This document shows, piece by piece, positions 18,770 to 27,360 of a stretch of DNA of 64,000 nucleotides (within the stretch, counting starts at the first letter, position 1; every line of letters begins with the position of its first letter). Location: positions 186,001 to 250,000 of the forward strand of contig NZ_CP011452.2 of the NCBI RefSeq assembly GCF_001008165.2, in the 5' to 3' direction. Under the pieces are notes generated by a model. It had not been told where the DNA came from. It made no database searches and saw nothing but the letters and a program-made list of their open reading frames with translations. The position numbers were made by a program, and so were the translations under genes. This DNA comes from Croceibacterium atlanticum (lineage in GTDB: Bacteria > Pseudomonadota > Alphaproteobacteria > Sphingomonadales > Sphingomonadaceae).

Positions 18770-19228
18770 ATGGCAATTGCACTTCGTCTGTCGCGTGGTG
18801 GCGCCAAGAAGCGCCCTTATTACCGGATCGTGGCCGCGGACAGCCGCAAGCCGCGCGATGGCCGCTATCTGGAACAGATCGGCACCTACAATCCGCTGCT
18901 GGCCAAGGACGATGAAAAGCGCGTCCAGCTGAATGAAGACCGCGCTCGTTACTGGCTGGGCGTTGGCGCGCAGCCGAGCGACCGCGTGGCCCGTTTCCTG
19001 GATGCCGCCGGCATCCGCGAGCGTGCGGCCCGCAACAACCCGAACAAGGCGGAGCCGGGCGACAAGGCCAAGGAACGCGCCGAGGAACGCGCTGCGAAGC
19101 TGGCTGAAGCAGAAGAAGCTGCCAAGGCTGCCGAGCAGGAAGCCGCCGGCGCCGAAGCTGCGACTGAAGAGGCTGCCGCAGAGGAAGCTCCGGCCCCGGG
19201 AGCTACCGAGGAAAAGGCCGAGGGCTGA
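18770..19228 (+). CDS. rpsP: 30S ribosomal protein S16 with long Ala/Glu tail
   Basis: The first 80-90 residues are a standard S16 ([35 protein letters not shown]). The remaining 60-65 residues are an Ala/Glu/Lys-rich low-complexity extension ([20 protein letters not shown] onward), making 152 residues against about 80-90 for the family. Such tails are seen in several Sphingomonadales. S16 stabilises the central and 5' domains of 16S rRNA. A good ribosome binding site (GGAAAGG) lies 7 bases before the ATG. Confidence 0.97.
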   Translation: MAIALRLSRGGAKKRPYYRIVAADSRKPRDGRYLEQIGTYNPLLAKDDEKRVQLNEDRARYWLGVGAQPSDRVARFLDAAGIRERAARNNPNKAEPGDKAKERAEERAAKLAEAEEAAKAAEQEAAGAEAATEEAAAEEAPAPGATEEKAEG

Positions 19229-19234
19229 TTCGCC

Positions 19235-19738
19235 TTGGTTAAAGACAGGTCCGTCACGCTTGCCGCCATTACCGGCGCGCATGGCGTGACGGGGGAAGTG
19301 CGACTCAAGCTCTTCGGTGAAGGGCTTGAGGCACTCAAACGCCACAAGAGCTTCAATGACGGCGCGCTGACGCTGAAGAAGCTGCGCGACGACAACAAGG
19401 GCGGAGCTATCGCCCGCTTCGCCGAAATCACCGACAGAAGCGCGGCCGAGCAATTGCGCGGGACCACGCTGGATGTCGCGCGATCTGCCCTGCCTGCCTT
19501 GGACGAGGGCGAATATTATCACGCCGATCTTCTGGGGCTTGCCGCCATTTGCGATGACGGGCAGCAACTGGGCACTGTGGTCGCGGTCGAAAATTTCGGC
19601 GCCGGCGATATTGTCGAGATCGAAGGTCCGCCGGGTGAAGACGGCAAGCGGCCCCGTTTCATGGTGCCGATGACCAGGCAGGCAGTGCCTGACTGGAATG
19701 CGGAAAGACTGGTGGTCGCACGGGATTTCGTGCCCTAG
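19235..19738 (+). CDS. rimM: ribosome maturation factor RimM
   Basis: A 167-residue 30S assembly factor that binds S19 and helps mature the 16S head. The N-terminal RimM beta-barrel (VTLAAITGAHGVTGEVRLKLF) and the C-terminal PRC-barrel (DEGEYYHADLLGLAAICDDG) are both present. It appears to start with TTG at 19235, six bases after the rpsP stop, with GAGGG upstream in the end of rpsP. In most bacteria trmD follows; here trmD is 2.8 kb away. Confidence 0.95.
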   Translation: MVKDRSVTLAAITGAHGVTGEVRLKLFGEGLEALKRHKSFNDGALTLKKLRDDNKGGAIARFAEITDRSAAEQLRGTTLDVARSALPALDEGEYYHADLLGLAAICDDGQQLGTVVAVENFGAGDIVEIEGPPGEDGKRPRFMVPMTRQAVPDWNAERLVVARDFVP

Positions 19739-19747
19739 CGTGTCCGC

Positions 19748-20101
19748 ATGGACGCCCAGATCTATTTCATATTCGCATGGATGCTGATCGCCGGAACGCT
19801 GGCGCTGAATGTCCTGTCCGCCGGCATGGCGGCCATTCTCCATATCTGGCGCGGCGAAATGCGCCAGCACAGCCGGATCACCCTGTCCGCCCTTATCGCC
19901 GCCCTTTTTCCGCTTAGCGGTGTGCTGTTCGTGGCCGCGGCGGAGGCTTTCATGGGGCCGGATGGCGTCACGGTCTTCTTCGGTGTCGTGATCATCATGG
20001 CGCTTGCCATGGTTGTCGGCGGTCTCCTCGCTCTGCTGATGGCAATCATCGTTACCCGCCGATTGGCAGGCGGGCAGGACCGTTCAGCTGTCTTTGAATA
20101 G
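19748..20101 (+). CDS. small membrane protein of unknown function
   Basis: A 117-residue protein with three predicted membrane helices at about 6-30 (FIFAWMLIAGTLALNVLSAG), 44-66 and 75-102 (VFFGVVIIMALAMVVGGLLA). I recognise no family. It begins 9 bases after rimM and so probably rides on the ffh/rpsP/rimM transcript. It sits at the junction with the betaine cassette; whether it belongs to that cassette or to the ribosomal operon cannot be told from sequence alone. Confidence 0.65.
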   Translation: MDAQIYFIFAWMLIAGTLALNVLSAGMAAILHIWRGEMRQHSRITLSALIAALFPLSGVLFVAAAEAFMGPDGVTVFFGVVIIMALAMVVGGLLALLMAIIVTRRLAGGQDRSAVFE

Positions 20102-20110
20102 CAGCAGGCT

Positions 20111-20156
20111 GCGGGAACAACGGCGTCATCCACTCGTCTAAAAGGCGAGTTCCCGC
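20111..20156 (+). promoter_or_regulatory. inverted repeat with embedded EcfG-like promoter before the betaine genes
   Basis: GGAAC (20114-20118) and CGTC (20135-20138) are separated by 16 bases, close to the alphaproteobacterial EcfG general-stress promoter consensus GGAAC-N16/17-CGTT with one mismatch. The -35 lies in the left arm of an 8-bp perfect inverted repeat, GCGGGAAC (20111-20118) and GTTCCCGC (20149-20156). A nested ACTCG / CGAGT pair (20132-20136 / 20146-20150) overlaps the right arm. It could equally be a termination hairpin for the rimM transcript. Confidence 0.45.
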
Positions 20157-20325
20157 CCGGAATCTGCGTGCCTGGCACGGGCGGCGCGGGAAAAAAGATC
20201 GGACTGCCGGTTCACGGCAAGCCAGTCATCTGTTTATAGAGGCGCCGTCAATCCGAATTTCAGCAATTGCGCCCGATAGTATTGCGGGTTTGCCGCAATG
20301 CGTCCGGCGCGGAACAGGGAGACCA

Positions 20326-21153
20326 ATGACCGAAACGGAACCAACCGTATTCGCCCCCGATGAAAAACAAGATTATGGAGATGATCCAGTCGCCGTCCGC
20401 AGCACTGACCATTACACGAACGAGTATGTTCGTGGCTTCGTCAGTAAATGGGATGAGCTTATCGACTGGGAAGCACGCGCGAAGAGCGAAGGCCGCTTTT
20501 TCATCGACGTGCTGAAAGCGCGCGGCAAGCACTCGGTGCTCGATGTCGCTACCGGAACAGGCTTTCACTCGATCCAGCTGCTCAAGGCCGGTTTCGATGT
20601 GACTTCCGCCGATGGATCTGCGGAAATGCTGTCCATGGCGTTCCAGAACGCCGCCGATCGCGGACAGGTTCTCAAAACGGTTCACGCCGACTGGCGCTGG
20701 CTCAACAAGGATGTTCATGGCAAGTTCGATGCCATCATCTGCCTGGGCAACAGCTTCACCCATCTTCACGAAGAGAATGATCGCCGCCGCGCGCTGGCCG
20801 AATTCTACGCCGCGCTGAAGCATGACGGGATATTGATCCTGGATCAGCGCAATTATGACGCCATCCTCGACGACGGCTTTGCCACGAAGCACAAATATTA
20901 CTATTGCGGCGAGCAAATCAGTGCTGAGCCGGAATATGTCGATGATACTCTGGCGCGGTTCAAATATTCATTCCCGGACGGGTCAGAATATCACCTGAAC
21001 ATGTTCCCGATCCGTAAGGACTATACGCGCGGCCTTCTGCGCGATGTCGGTTTTCAGCAGATCCATTCCTATGGTGACTTCCAGGAAGAGGGCGAGGAGA
21101 AATCTCCCGACTTCTTCATTCATGTCGCCGAAAAGGAGTATGCTGATGAGTGA
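20326..21153 (+). CDS. glycine/sarcosine N-methyltransferase
   Basis: A 275-residue SAM-dependent methyltransferase predicted to carry glycine to sarcosine and on to dimethylglycine, the first two steps of betaine synthesis from glycine. The SAM motif I is VLDVATGTGFHSIQLLKAGF, and the GSMT-type stretches ICLGNSFTHLHEENDRR, LDQRNYDAIL and PDFFIHVAEK match what I recall of halophile GSMTs. The ATG at 20326 has AGGGAG just upstream; an in-frame ATG 36 bases earlier lacks one. Its last 8 bases overlap the next gene. Substrate range is by family and not proven here. Confidence 0.88.
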   Translation: MTETEPTVFAPDEKQDYGDDPVAVRSTDHYTNEYVRGFVSKWDELIDWEARAKSEGRFFIDVLKARGKHSVLDVATGTGFHSIQLLKAGFDVTSADGSAEMLSMAFQNAADRGQVLKTVHADWRWLNKDVHGKFDAIICLGNSFTHLHEENDRRRALAEFYAALKHDGILILDQRNYDAILDDGFATKHKYYYCGEQISAEPEYVDDTLARFKYSFPDGSEYHLNMFPIRKDYTRGLLRDVGFQQIHSYGDFQEEGEEKSPDFFIHVAEKEYADE

Positions 21154-21970
21154 GGCGACGGTCGATACTGCACGCGATTATTACGACAGCGAGGAGGCTG
21201 ACGAATTCTATTCCACCATCTGGGGTGGAGAGGATATTCACGTCGGCATTTACGAGAAGACCCGTGATATTCGCGAGGCCAGCCGGACCACGGTGGAGCG
21301 GATGGCCGAATTGCTGGGCGATCTTCCCTCCAGGCACATTCTCGATATCGGCGCCGGTTATGGCGGTGGAGCGCGCAAGCTGGTGGGTGATTTCGGCGCC
21401 CGGCACGTCACCTGCCTGAACATTTCCGAGGTCGAGAACGAGCGGAACCGGGCCTTCACCGAAAAGGCCGGCCTGTCGGACCGGATCGACGTGATTGATG
21501 GATCCTTTGATGATCTGCCTTTCGAGGATGCGTCTTTCGATGCGGTGTGGAGCCAGGATGCAATCCTTCACGCGCCGGATCGGAAGGCCGTGCTGGACGA
21601 GGTGGCGCGCGTGCTGAAGCCGGGCGGTGAATTCATCTTCACCGATCCGATGCAGGCTACCGACCTGCAGGACGCAGCCGCCTTGCGGCCGATCTACGAC
21701 CGGATCCATCTGCCGGATCTGGCCTCCTTCGGCTTCTATCGCGAAGAGCTCGGCAAGAGAGGCTTCGAAGAAGTCCTGATCGAGGATCGGAGCGAGGAAA
21801 TCGGCAATCATTATGGCCGCGTGGCCGAAGAACTCGACGCACGTCGTGGCGAGCTTTCGGCGAGCGATGCCTTTGTCGACCGCATGATCGAAGGGCTGGG
21901 CCACTGGGTGCGCGGTTGCGCCGCCGGCAAGCTCACCTGGGGTATCATGCTGTTCCGCAAGAAGGGTTGA
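21146..21970 (+). CDS. sarcosine/dimethylglycine N-methyltransferase
   Basis: A 274-residue SAM-dependent methyltransferase predicted to complete sarcosine to dimethylglycine to betaine. Family hallmarks include FYSTIWGGEDIHVGIYEKTR, ILDIGAGYGGGARKL, VWSQDAILHAPDRKAVLDEV, FIFTDPMQATD and LTWGIMLFRKKG. The ATG at 21146 has AGGAG 7 bases upstream inside the GSMT gene, and the coding regions overlap by 8 bases, so the two are co-translated. A hairpin terminator follows the stop. Betaine is a compatible solute, fitting a marine or otherwise salt-exposed lifestyle. Confidence 0.9.
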   Translation: MSEATVDTARDYYDSEEADEFYSTIWGGEDIHVGIYEKTRDIREASRTTVERMAELLGDLPSRHILDIGAGYGGGARKLVGDFGARHVTCLNISEVENERNRAFTEKAGLSDRIDVIDGSFDDLPFEDASFDAVWSQDAILHAPDRKAVLDEVARVLKPGGEFIFTDPMQATDLQDAAALRPIYDRIHLPDLASFGFYREELGKRGFEEVLIEDRSEEIGNHYGRVAEELDARRGELSASDAFVDRMIEGLGHWVRGCAAGKLTWGIMLFRKKG

Positions 21971-21989
21971 CCGCCTTTTCCGGAACGTC

Positions 21990-22052
21990 GCGTGGCGGGC
22001 ATCGCTGTGAGGGGTTGATCCCGGCAGCATCGCCCGCCACGCATGGTTTTTT
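21990..22052 (+). terminator. Rho-independent terminator after the betaine cassette
   Basis: An 11-bp perfect stem GCGTGGCGGGC (21990-22000) pairs with GCCCGCCACGC (22032-22042). It is extended by partial pairing inside and followed by ATGGTTTTTTCC. It starts 20 bases after the methyltransferase stop. Confidence 0.85.
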
Positions 22053-22241
22053 CCGTGTGAGAGGCGGTCGATGCCGGGCCTGTGGCGATGCACCGGGACG
22101 AGCCGCCGCCGGCCATGCAATTGGGGGTGACGGCGTGGTATTCCTGCGCTGTGCCGGCTAGGCAGTGCGGGTCCCGCGGGAAAGTTGCGCGCGGCCACGC
22201 CTGCGCGTAACGGCGTGCCGGGGACAGGAGGAGAAACCGGC

Positions 22242-22532
22242 ATGCTCGAAAATCCAGTTGCAGTCATGGCAGCCTACACGGCCGGTTCCATGTTCCTGTC
22301 GGTCACCATGGCGCGTTTTTCGCCTACGATCGGCACGAAATTGCGCACATTCTTTGCCGGGTTCGGGCCCATGGTCGTTGTCTATGGCAGTGAGATTGCG
22401 CGGGAGAATTCCGTGGTCCTGCACGGGGCGGACCTGCTTTTGGCCGGGGCGATGCTCGCTCTCGGCACGGGCGCGGCCTTCCTGGCCGGCGGCGTGGTGA
22501 AAAAGCCGCGCAAATCCGCCCTCCTGCGCTGA
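22242..22532 (+). CDS. small membrane protein of unknown function
   Basis: A 96-residue protein with three hydrophobic segments at about 5-22, 34-50 and 60-84 and a basic C-terminus (KKPRKSALLR). I recognise no family. The start at 22242 has a strong GGAGGAG site 8 bases upstream. It lies after the terminator of the betaine cassette and 9 bases before trmD, so it is likely the first gene of a transcript with trmD and rplS. The 271 bases before it hold the terminator and presumably a promoter that I could not locate with confidence. Confidence 0.7.
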   Translation: MLENPVAVMAAYTAGSMFLSVTMARFSPTIGTKLRTFFAGFGPMVVVYGSEIARENSVVLHGADLLLAGAMLALGTGAAFLAGGVVKKPRKSALLR

Positions 22533-22541
22533 TCTCCCCCG

Positions 22542-23273
22542 ATGAGTTTTAACGCCACGATCTTGACCCTTTATCCGGAGATGTTCCCCGGCTCGCTTGG
22601 GCTTTCGCTGGCTGGGCGGGCCCTGGAACGCGGCGACTGGTCGCTGGAAACGGTGCAGATCCGCGATTTCGCGACGGACAAGCACCGGACAGTGGACGAT
22701 ACGCCTGCCGGGGGCGGGGCAGGCATGGTGCTGAAACCCGATGTTCTGGCTTCCGCCATAGACCACGCGCTGGAACGCGCGCCGGACTGCCCGATACTGG
22801 CCATGACACCCCGCGGCGCGCCGATCACCCAGGCGCGGATTCGCGAACTGGCGGCGGGGCCGGGCGTCACCATGTTGTGCGGCCGGTTCGAAGGCTTCGA
22901 TGAACGAATTTTCGAAGGCCGGCAGGTGGAACAGGTGAGCCTGGCCGATATCGTCCTGTCCGGCGGAGAACCGGCTGCGCTGGCCATATTGGATGCTTGC
23001 ATTCGCCTGCTTCCCGGCGTAATGGGCGCGGCTTCAAGCGGGGCCGAGGAATCCTTCGAGGAAGGGCTGCTCGAATATCCGCAATATACCCGACCTCAGG
23101 AATGGGAAGGGCGCACGATCCCTGAAGTGCTGCGATCGGGGGATCATGCGAAGATTGCCGCGTGGCGGAAACACCGCGCGGAAGAAGACACACGGTTACG
23201 CAGACCGGACCTTTGGGAACGCCACTGGGGCGTTCGGGACCAGTCTGCCTCTGGCGCGCGGCATGACGATTGA
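22542..23273 (+). CDS. trmD: tRNA (guanine-37-N1)-methyltransferase
   Basis: A 243-residue SPOUT-fold enzyme that makes m1G37 in tRNAs reading CCN/CUN/CGG codons and so prevents frameshifting. The trefoil-knot motifs [29 protein letters not shown] and [18 protein letters not shown] are present, as is the C-terminal [19 protein letters not shown]. It is nine bases after the small membrane protein and 12 bases before rplS. Confidence 0.97.
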   Translation: MSFNATILTLYPEMFPGSLGLSLAGRALERGDWSLETVQIRDFATDKHRTVDDTPAGGGAGMVLKPDVLASAIDHALERAPDCPILAMTPRGAPITQARIRELAAGPGVTMLCGRFEGFDERIFEGRQVEQVSLADIVLSGGEPAALAILDACIRLLPGVMGAASSGAEESFEEGLLEYPQYTRPQEWEGRTIPEVLRSGDHAKIAAWRKHRAEEDTRLRRPDLWERHWGVRDQSASGARHDD

Positions 23274-23285
23274 GGAGCTCAGGCT

Positions 23286-23657
23286 ATGGGTCTGATCCAG
23301 GAACTCGAGGCCGAACAGATCGGTCAGCTCAGCGAGGGGAAGGACATCCCCGAATTCCGCGCCGGTGATACCGTGCGCGTGGGTGTGCGCGTTGTTGAAG
23401 GCACCCGCACCCGTGTCCAGAATTACGAAGGCGTCTGCATCGCCCGCTCCAATCGCGGCCTGGGCAGCAACTTCACCGTCCGCAAGATCAGCTTCGGCGA
23501 AGGTGTGGAACGTGTGTTCCCGCTCTATTCCCCGAATATCGACCAGATCACCGTGGTCCGCCGCGGCGTCGTGCGTCGTGCCAAGCTGTATTATCTGCGT
23601 GGCCGCACCGGCAAGCGCGCTCGTATTGCCGAGCGCCGCGAGAATGTCGGCCAGTAA
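23286..23657 (+). CDS. rplS: 50S ribosomal protein L19
   Basis: A 123-residue L19. The [20 protein letters not shown] and [19 protein letters not shown] segments are typical, and the length matches the family with a few extra residues. L19 sits at the 30S-50S interface. A GAGGAG site precedes the ATG. The gene closes the trmD-rplS transcript, with a terminator hairpin 37 bases downstream. Confidence 0.97.
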   Translation: MGLIQELEAEQIGQLSEGKDIPEFRAGDTVRVGVRVVEGTRTRVQNYEGVCIARSNRGLGSNFTVRKISFGEGVERVFPLYSPNIDQITVVRRGVVRRAKLYYLRGRTGKRARIAERRENVGQ

Positions 23658-23693
23658 GGTCGGGCTTTCGTCCAACCGATTTCATGCGTAACG

Positions 23694-23732
23694 AAGGGGC
23701 GCGCCGGATCTTTCCGGGGCGCCCCTTCCGCG
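23694..23732 (+). terminator. terminator after rplS
   Basis: A 15-bp stem with one mismatch (arms 23694-23708 and 23713-23727) closed by a 4-base TCTT loop, followed by CCGCGTTT. The stem is very stable, the tail only moderately T-rich. Confidence 0.75.
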
Positions 23733-23749
23733 TTTGGAGCTGAATTTAC

Positions 23750-25999
23750 ATGCAATCTTTCCGTCTGCTCGCCGCCGCCAGCATTCTTGCCCTGTCGGCC
23801 ATACCGTCTATCGGCATGGCGCAGGAGGAAACGGGCATGACAGAGACGCAGAGCGGCGAACTGACACTGGAACGGGTGTTCGGTAGCCCGAGCCTCAATG
23901 GTTCCAGCCCGCGCGGGCTGAAGCTGTCGCCCGATGGCCGTTACCTCACGCTGCTGCGCAATCGGCCGGATGACAAGGACCGCTACGATTTGTGGGGCTT
24001 CGACCGGGAAAGCGGCGAGTGGTCCATGCTGGTCGACAGTGAAAAGCTGGGCACCGGGCGCGAGCTTTCCGAAGCGGAAAAGATGCAGCGTGAACGCCAG
24101 CGTATCGGCAGTCTGAAGGGCATCGTCACTTATGACTGGGCCGCGGACGGGCAGGCCATCCTGGTGCCGCTGGACGGTGATCTTTATCTCGCCCGGCTGG
24201 ACGGGACGACGCAGCGCCTGACCGATACGGAAGAGAGCGAACTCAATCCCGCGCTAAGCGAGACGGGGGCCTATGTCTCCTTCGTGCGCGATGGGCAGCT
24301 CTGGACCGGGAAACCGGGCGAGGATGCCGCGCCGGTCACGCCGAAGGAAGGCGATCTGATCAGCTGGGGCGTGGCGGAATTCGTCGCCCAGGAAGAACTC
24401 GATCGCAGCACCGGCTTCTGGTGGTCCCCCGATGACCGCCGGATCGCCGTGGCCCGCGTGGATGAAAGTCCGGTCGGCGTCGTCACCCGCGCCGCGATCG
24501 GCGCCAAGGGCACGCGCACTTATGACCAGCGCTATCCGGCGGCGGGCACGCCCAATGCGGATGTCTCGCTGTTTGTCATGGACCCTGACGGCACAGGCCG
24601 GGTGCAGGTCGATCTCGGGCCGGACAAGGACATCTATCTCGCGCGGGTCGACTGGGCACCCGATGGGAGCGCGCTCTATGTCCAGCGGCTTGATCGCAAG
24701 CAGTTCACGCTGGACATGCTCAGGGTCGATCCCGCCACGGGCGAAAGCAGCGTCCTCTTCACCGAGAAGGCGGCGGACGGGCACTGGATCAACCTGACGA
24801 ACAATTACAAGTTCCTGCGCGATGGCAGCCTGATCTGGTGGTCGGAACGCAGCGGTTTTGGCCATCTCTATCGCTTCGCCGATGGCGACTGGCAGCAGCT
24901 GACCAGTGGCGACTGGGTGGTGACCGGGCTGACAGGCGTGGATCAGGATGCGGGCCGTATCTATTTCACCGGCACGAAGGACGATCCGCTCGCCACGCAG
25001 GTCTATGCGCTGGATCTTGCCGATCCTTCCGCAATCGACAGGTTGAGCGATCCGGCTTTCGCCAACTCCGCCAGCATGGACAAATCAGGCCAATTGCTCG
25101 TCATGCGCCGGTCTTCCGATACGCAGCCGAGCCAGATCTATCTCGCCGACCATTCGGGCGAACGGCTGACCTGGATCGAACAGAACGAGCTGGATGGCAG
25201 CCATCCCTACGCGCCCTTCCTTCCCAGCCACCGCCCGGCCACTTATGGCTCGATCCCCGGTGCGGACGGGCAGCCGCTCTATTGGCGGATGACCACGCCG
25301 GAACTGGAACCGGGCAAGCGTTATCCGGTGTTTTTCCAGCATTATGGCGGCCCCCATGCGCAGACCGTGACGAAGGGTTGGGGCGGCGCGCTGGAACAAT
25401 ATATCGTCGACCGGGGCTATATCTTCTTCGAGATCGACAATCGCGGCAGCAATAATCGCGGTGTCGATTTCGAGAAGGCGATCTATCGCGCCATGGGCAC
25501 GGTAGAGGTCGAGGATCAGAAGCGAGGCGCCGAATATCTGAAGACGCTGGACTTCGTCGATCCGGACAGGATCGCCACCTATGGCTGGTCCTATGGCGGT
25601 TACATGACGCTGAAAATGCTGGAAGCCGATCCCGGCCTCTATGCCGCGGGCATATCGGGTGCGCCGGTTACGCGGTGGGAACTCTACGATACCGCCTATA
25701 CGGAACGCTATATGGGCACGCCGCAGGACGACGCGGACGCTTACGCCCGGAGCGAGGCGATCGAGGACGCGGCGAAGATCAGCGATCCGCTGCTGCTGGT
25801 GCACGGCATGGCGGACGACAATGTCGTGTTTGAAAACTCGACCGAACTGGCTGCGAAGCTGCAGGGCGAAGCAGTGCCGTTCGAAATGATGTTCTATCCC
25901 GGCTATACGCATAGCGTGGGCGGGCCGAAGATCAGCGTGCATCTGTGGAACACGATTTTCGACTTCCTCGATCGCCACGGTGTCGGCCCGGCGGATTAA
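23750..25999 (+). CDS. S9-family dipeptidyl peptidase IV-like serine protease
   Basis: A 749-residue exported peptidase with signal peptide 1-25 (ends GMAQ). An N-terminal beta-propeller (about 45-480) carries the DPP IV substrate-anchoring Glu pair in FVAQEELDRSTGFWWSPDD. The C-terminal alpha/beta hydrolase domain has a full triad: Ser614 in GWSYGGYM, Asp689 in HGMADDNV and His721 in GYTHSVGG. Members cleave X-Pro or X-Ala dipeptides from peptide N-termini in the periplasm and feed amino acid uptake. The APC permease directly downstream fits that nutrient role. Confidence 0.94.
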   Translation: MQSFRLLAAASILALSAIPSIGMAQEETGMTETQSGELTLERVFGSPSLNGSSPRGLKLSPDGRYLTLLRNRPDDKDRYDLWGFDRESGEWSMLVDSEKLGTGRELSEAEKMQRERQRIGSLKGIVTYDWAADGQAILVPLDGDLYLARLDGTTQRLTDTEESELNPALSETGAYVSFVRDGQLWTGKPGEDAAPVTPKEGDLISWGVAEFVAQEELDRSTGFWWSPDDRRIAVARVDESPVGVVTRAAIGAKGTRTYDQRYPAAGTPNADVSLFVMDPDGTGRVQVDLGPDKDIYLARVDWAPDGSALYVQRLDRKQFTLDMLRVDPATGESSVLFTEKAADGHWINLTNNYKFLRDGSLIWWSERSGFGHLYRFADGDWQQLTSGDWVVTGLTGVDQDAGRIYFTGTKDDPLATQVYALDLADPSAIDRLSDPAFANSASMDKSGQLLVMRRSSDTQPSQIYLADHSGERLTWIEQNELDGSHPYAPFLPSHRPATYGSIPGADGQPLYWRMTTPELEPGKRYPVFFQHYGGPHAQTVTKGWGGALEQYIVDRGYIFFEIDNRGSNNRGVDFEKAIYRAMGTVEVEDQKRGAEYLKTLDFVDPDRIATYGWSYGGYMTLKMLEADPGLYAAGISGAPVTRWELYDTAYTERYMGTPQDDADAYARSEAIEDAAKISDPLLLVHGMADDNVVFENSTELAAKLQGEAVPFEMMFYPGYTHSVGGPKISVHLWNTIFDFLDRHGVGPAD

Positions 26000-26006
26000 C
26001 GGCGCG

Positions 26007-27203
26007 ATGAAAGGCGGCGCCAGCGCTTCCCGGCCCGTCCTTGGCGTCAGCGGCGCCTGGGCCATGGCCGTGGGGGGAATGATCGGCGGCGGGATATTCT
26101 CCACGTTGGGCGTGGTTATCACCGTCGCCGGCCAATGGGCCTGGCTCAGCTTCCTGATCGGCGGCGTTATCGCGCTTGCCTCCGGCCATTCCTATTCCGC
26201 GCTGACCCGCCAGATCGGGGAACCGGGCGGTTCCTATGCCTATCTGCGGGCGATGGGCTGGAATACGGCCGCCCGGATTACCGCCTGGGTGCTGGTGATC
26301 GGCTATACGCTGACAGTTTCGGTCTATGCGGTCACTTTCGGGGCCTATGCCGCCAATGTTTTTCACGCGCCGGAATGGGTGAAACTGGCAGCGGCAATCG
26401 GCGCAATCATTTTCCTGGCGGGGATCAATCTTGCCGGGGCTGCGCAGGCGAACATGCTGGAAAAGCTGGCCGTATGGGGCAAGCTGATCATCCTGCTCGG
26501 CCTGGCCGGGCTGGGCCTGTGGCACTGGGCGCCTGAAAAGCTGGTGCTCGACCCCGGCCAGCCGGTGGGCCTGACCGGGGCGCTGATCGGGATGGGTGTC
26601 GTCTTCATGGCTTATGAGGGCTTCCAGCTCCTCAGCTATGATTATGACGAGATGATCCATCCCTCCCGCACGATCCGTATCGCCATGCCGCTGGCCATAT
26701 TGGTGACGACGGCGACCTATATCGTCGTGGCGCTGGGGGCGGGAATGCTGGCCGGTGCGCCGGCCATCGTCGCGAACGAGGAAGTGTCGCTTGCGATTGC
26801 GGGACGGGAAGCGATCGGCCTTGCCGGTTTCATCGCCGTATCCATTGCCGCGACCTTCTCCGCCGGTTCAGCCATCAACGCCACCGTTTTCGCTACTGCC
26901 CGCCTGGCGGACCGGGCCGCCAGCGATGGCGAAATGCCGGCCCTGTTCGCCGCGCGCGACAGGCGGAACGTGCCCTGGTTCGGTACGGTGGTGATCTCCG
27001 GCGTCGCCATAGTGCTGGTGCTGGTTGGCGGAATTGCTCAGCTGGTCGAAGGGGCGAGCTTCGTTTTCCTGGGCGTATTTGCGCTGGTGAACTGGATCGC
27101 GATCCATCGCGGGGTCGGTTCGCGGGCGATTGCGCTGGTCGGGCTGACGGGTTCCGGGGCCGGTGCTGTCATGCTTGTCCTGCATCTGGCCGGATGGGTC
27201 TGA
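26007..27203 (+). CDS. APC-family amino acid permease
   Basis: A 398-residue transporter with about 11-12 hydrophobic segments. The first helix carries the APC signature GGMIGGGIFSTLG, and helix 3 has EPGGSYAYLR. Substrate cannot be told. The ATG at 26007 is seven bases after the peptidase stop, so co-expression with the peptidase is likely and import of released amino acids is a reasonable inference. The frame is open nine codons further upstream but would then overlap the peptidase gene. Confidence 0.9.
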   Translation: MKGGASASRPVLGVSGAWAMAVGGMIGGGIFSTLGVVITVAGQWAWLSFLIGGVIALASGHSYSALTRQIGEPGGSYAYLRAMGWNTAARITAWVLVIGYTLTVSVYAVTFGAYAANVFHAPEWVKLAAAIGAIIFLAGINLAGAAQANMLEKLAVWGKLIILLGLAGLGLWHWAPEKLVLDPGQPVGLTGALIGMGVVFMAYEGFQLLSYDYDEMIHPSRTIRIAMPLAILVTTATYIVVALGAGMLAGAPAIVANEEVSLAIAGREAIGLAGFIAVSIAATFSAGSAINATVFATARLADRAASDGEMPALFAARDRRNVPWFGTVVISGVAIVLVLVGGIAQLVEGASFVFLGVFALVNWIAIHRGVGSRAIALVGLTGSGAGAVMLVLHLAGWV

Positions 27204-27228
27204 GCCGGTCATCACCGGCTTTCCCCTT
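27203..27228 (+). terminator. short terminator after the permease
   Basis: AGCCGG (27203-27208) pairs with CCGGCT (27215-27220) around TCATCA, followed by TTCCCCTT. The arm overlaps the stop codon. Weak but well placed. Confidence 0.5.
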
Positions 27229-27360
27229 GTATGCGTGGAGGCGGGGCACCATTTGCGAAACCTGCGGTTTCCAGACCAAGGGTTGAAAGCAAATTGCGCG
27301 GGCGGTAACGCCCCGCGACCCGGTCGTATGGGCCGGCAATGCGAAAGGTAAGGCAGTAAG

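Noticed and set aside
20102-20325. A SAM- or glycine-sensing riboswitch ahead of the methyltransferase genes
   Set aside because: The gap holds a simple inverted repeat and promoter-like boxes but no core pattern of a SAM, SAH or glycine aptamer that I could fold by eye.
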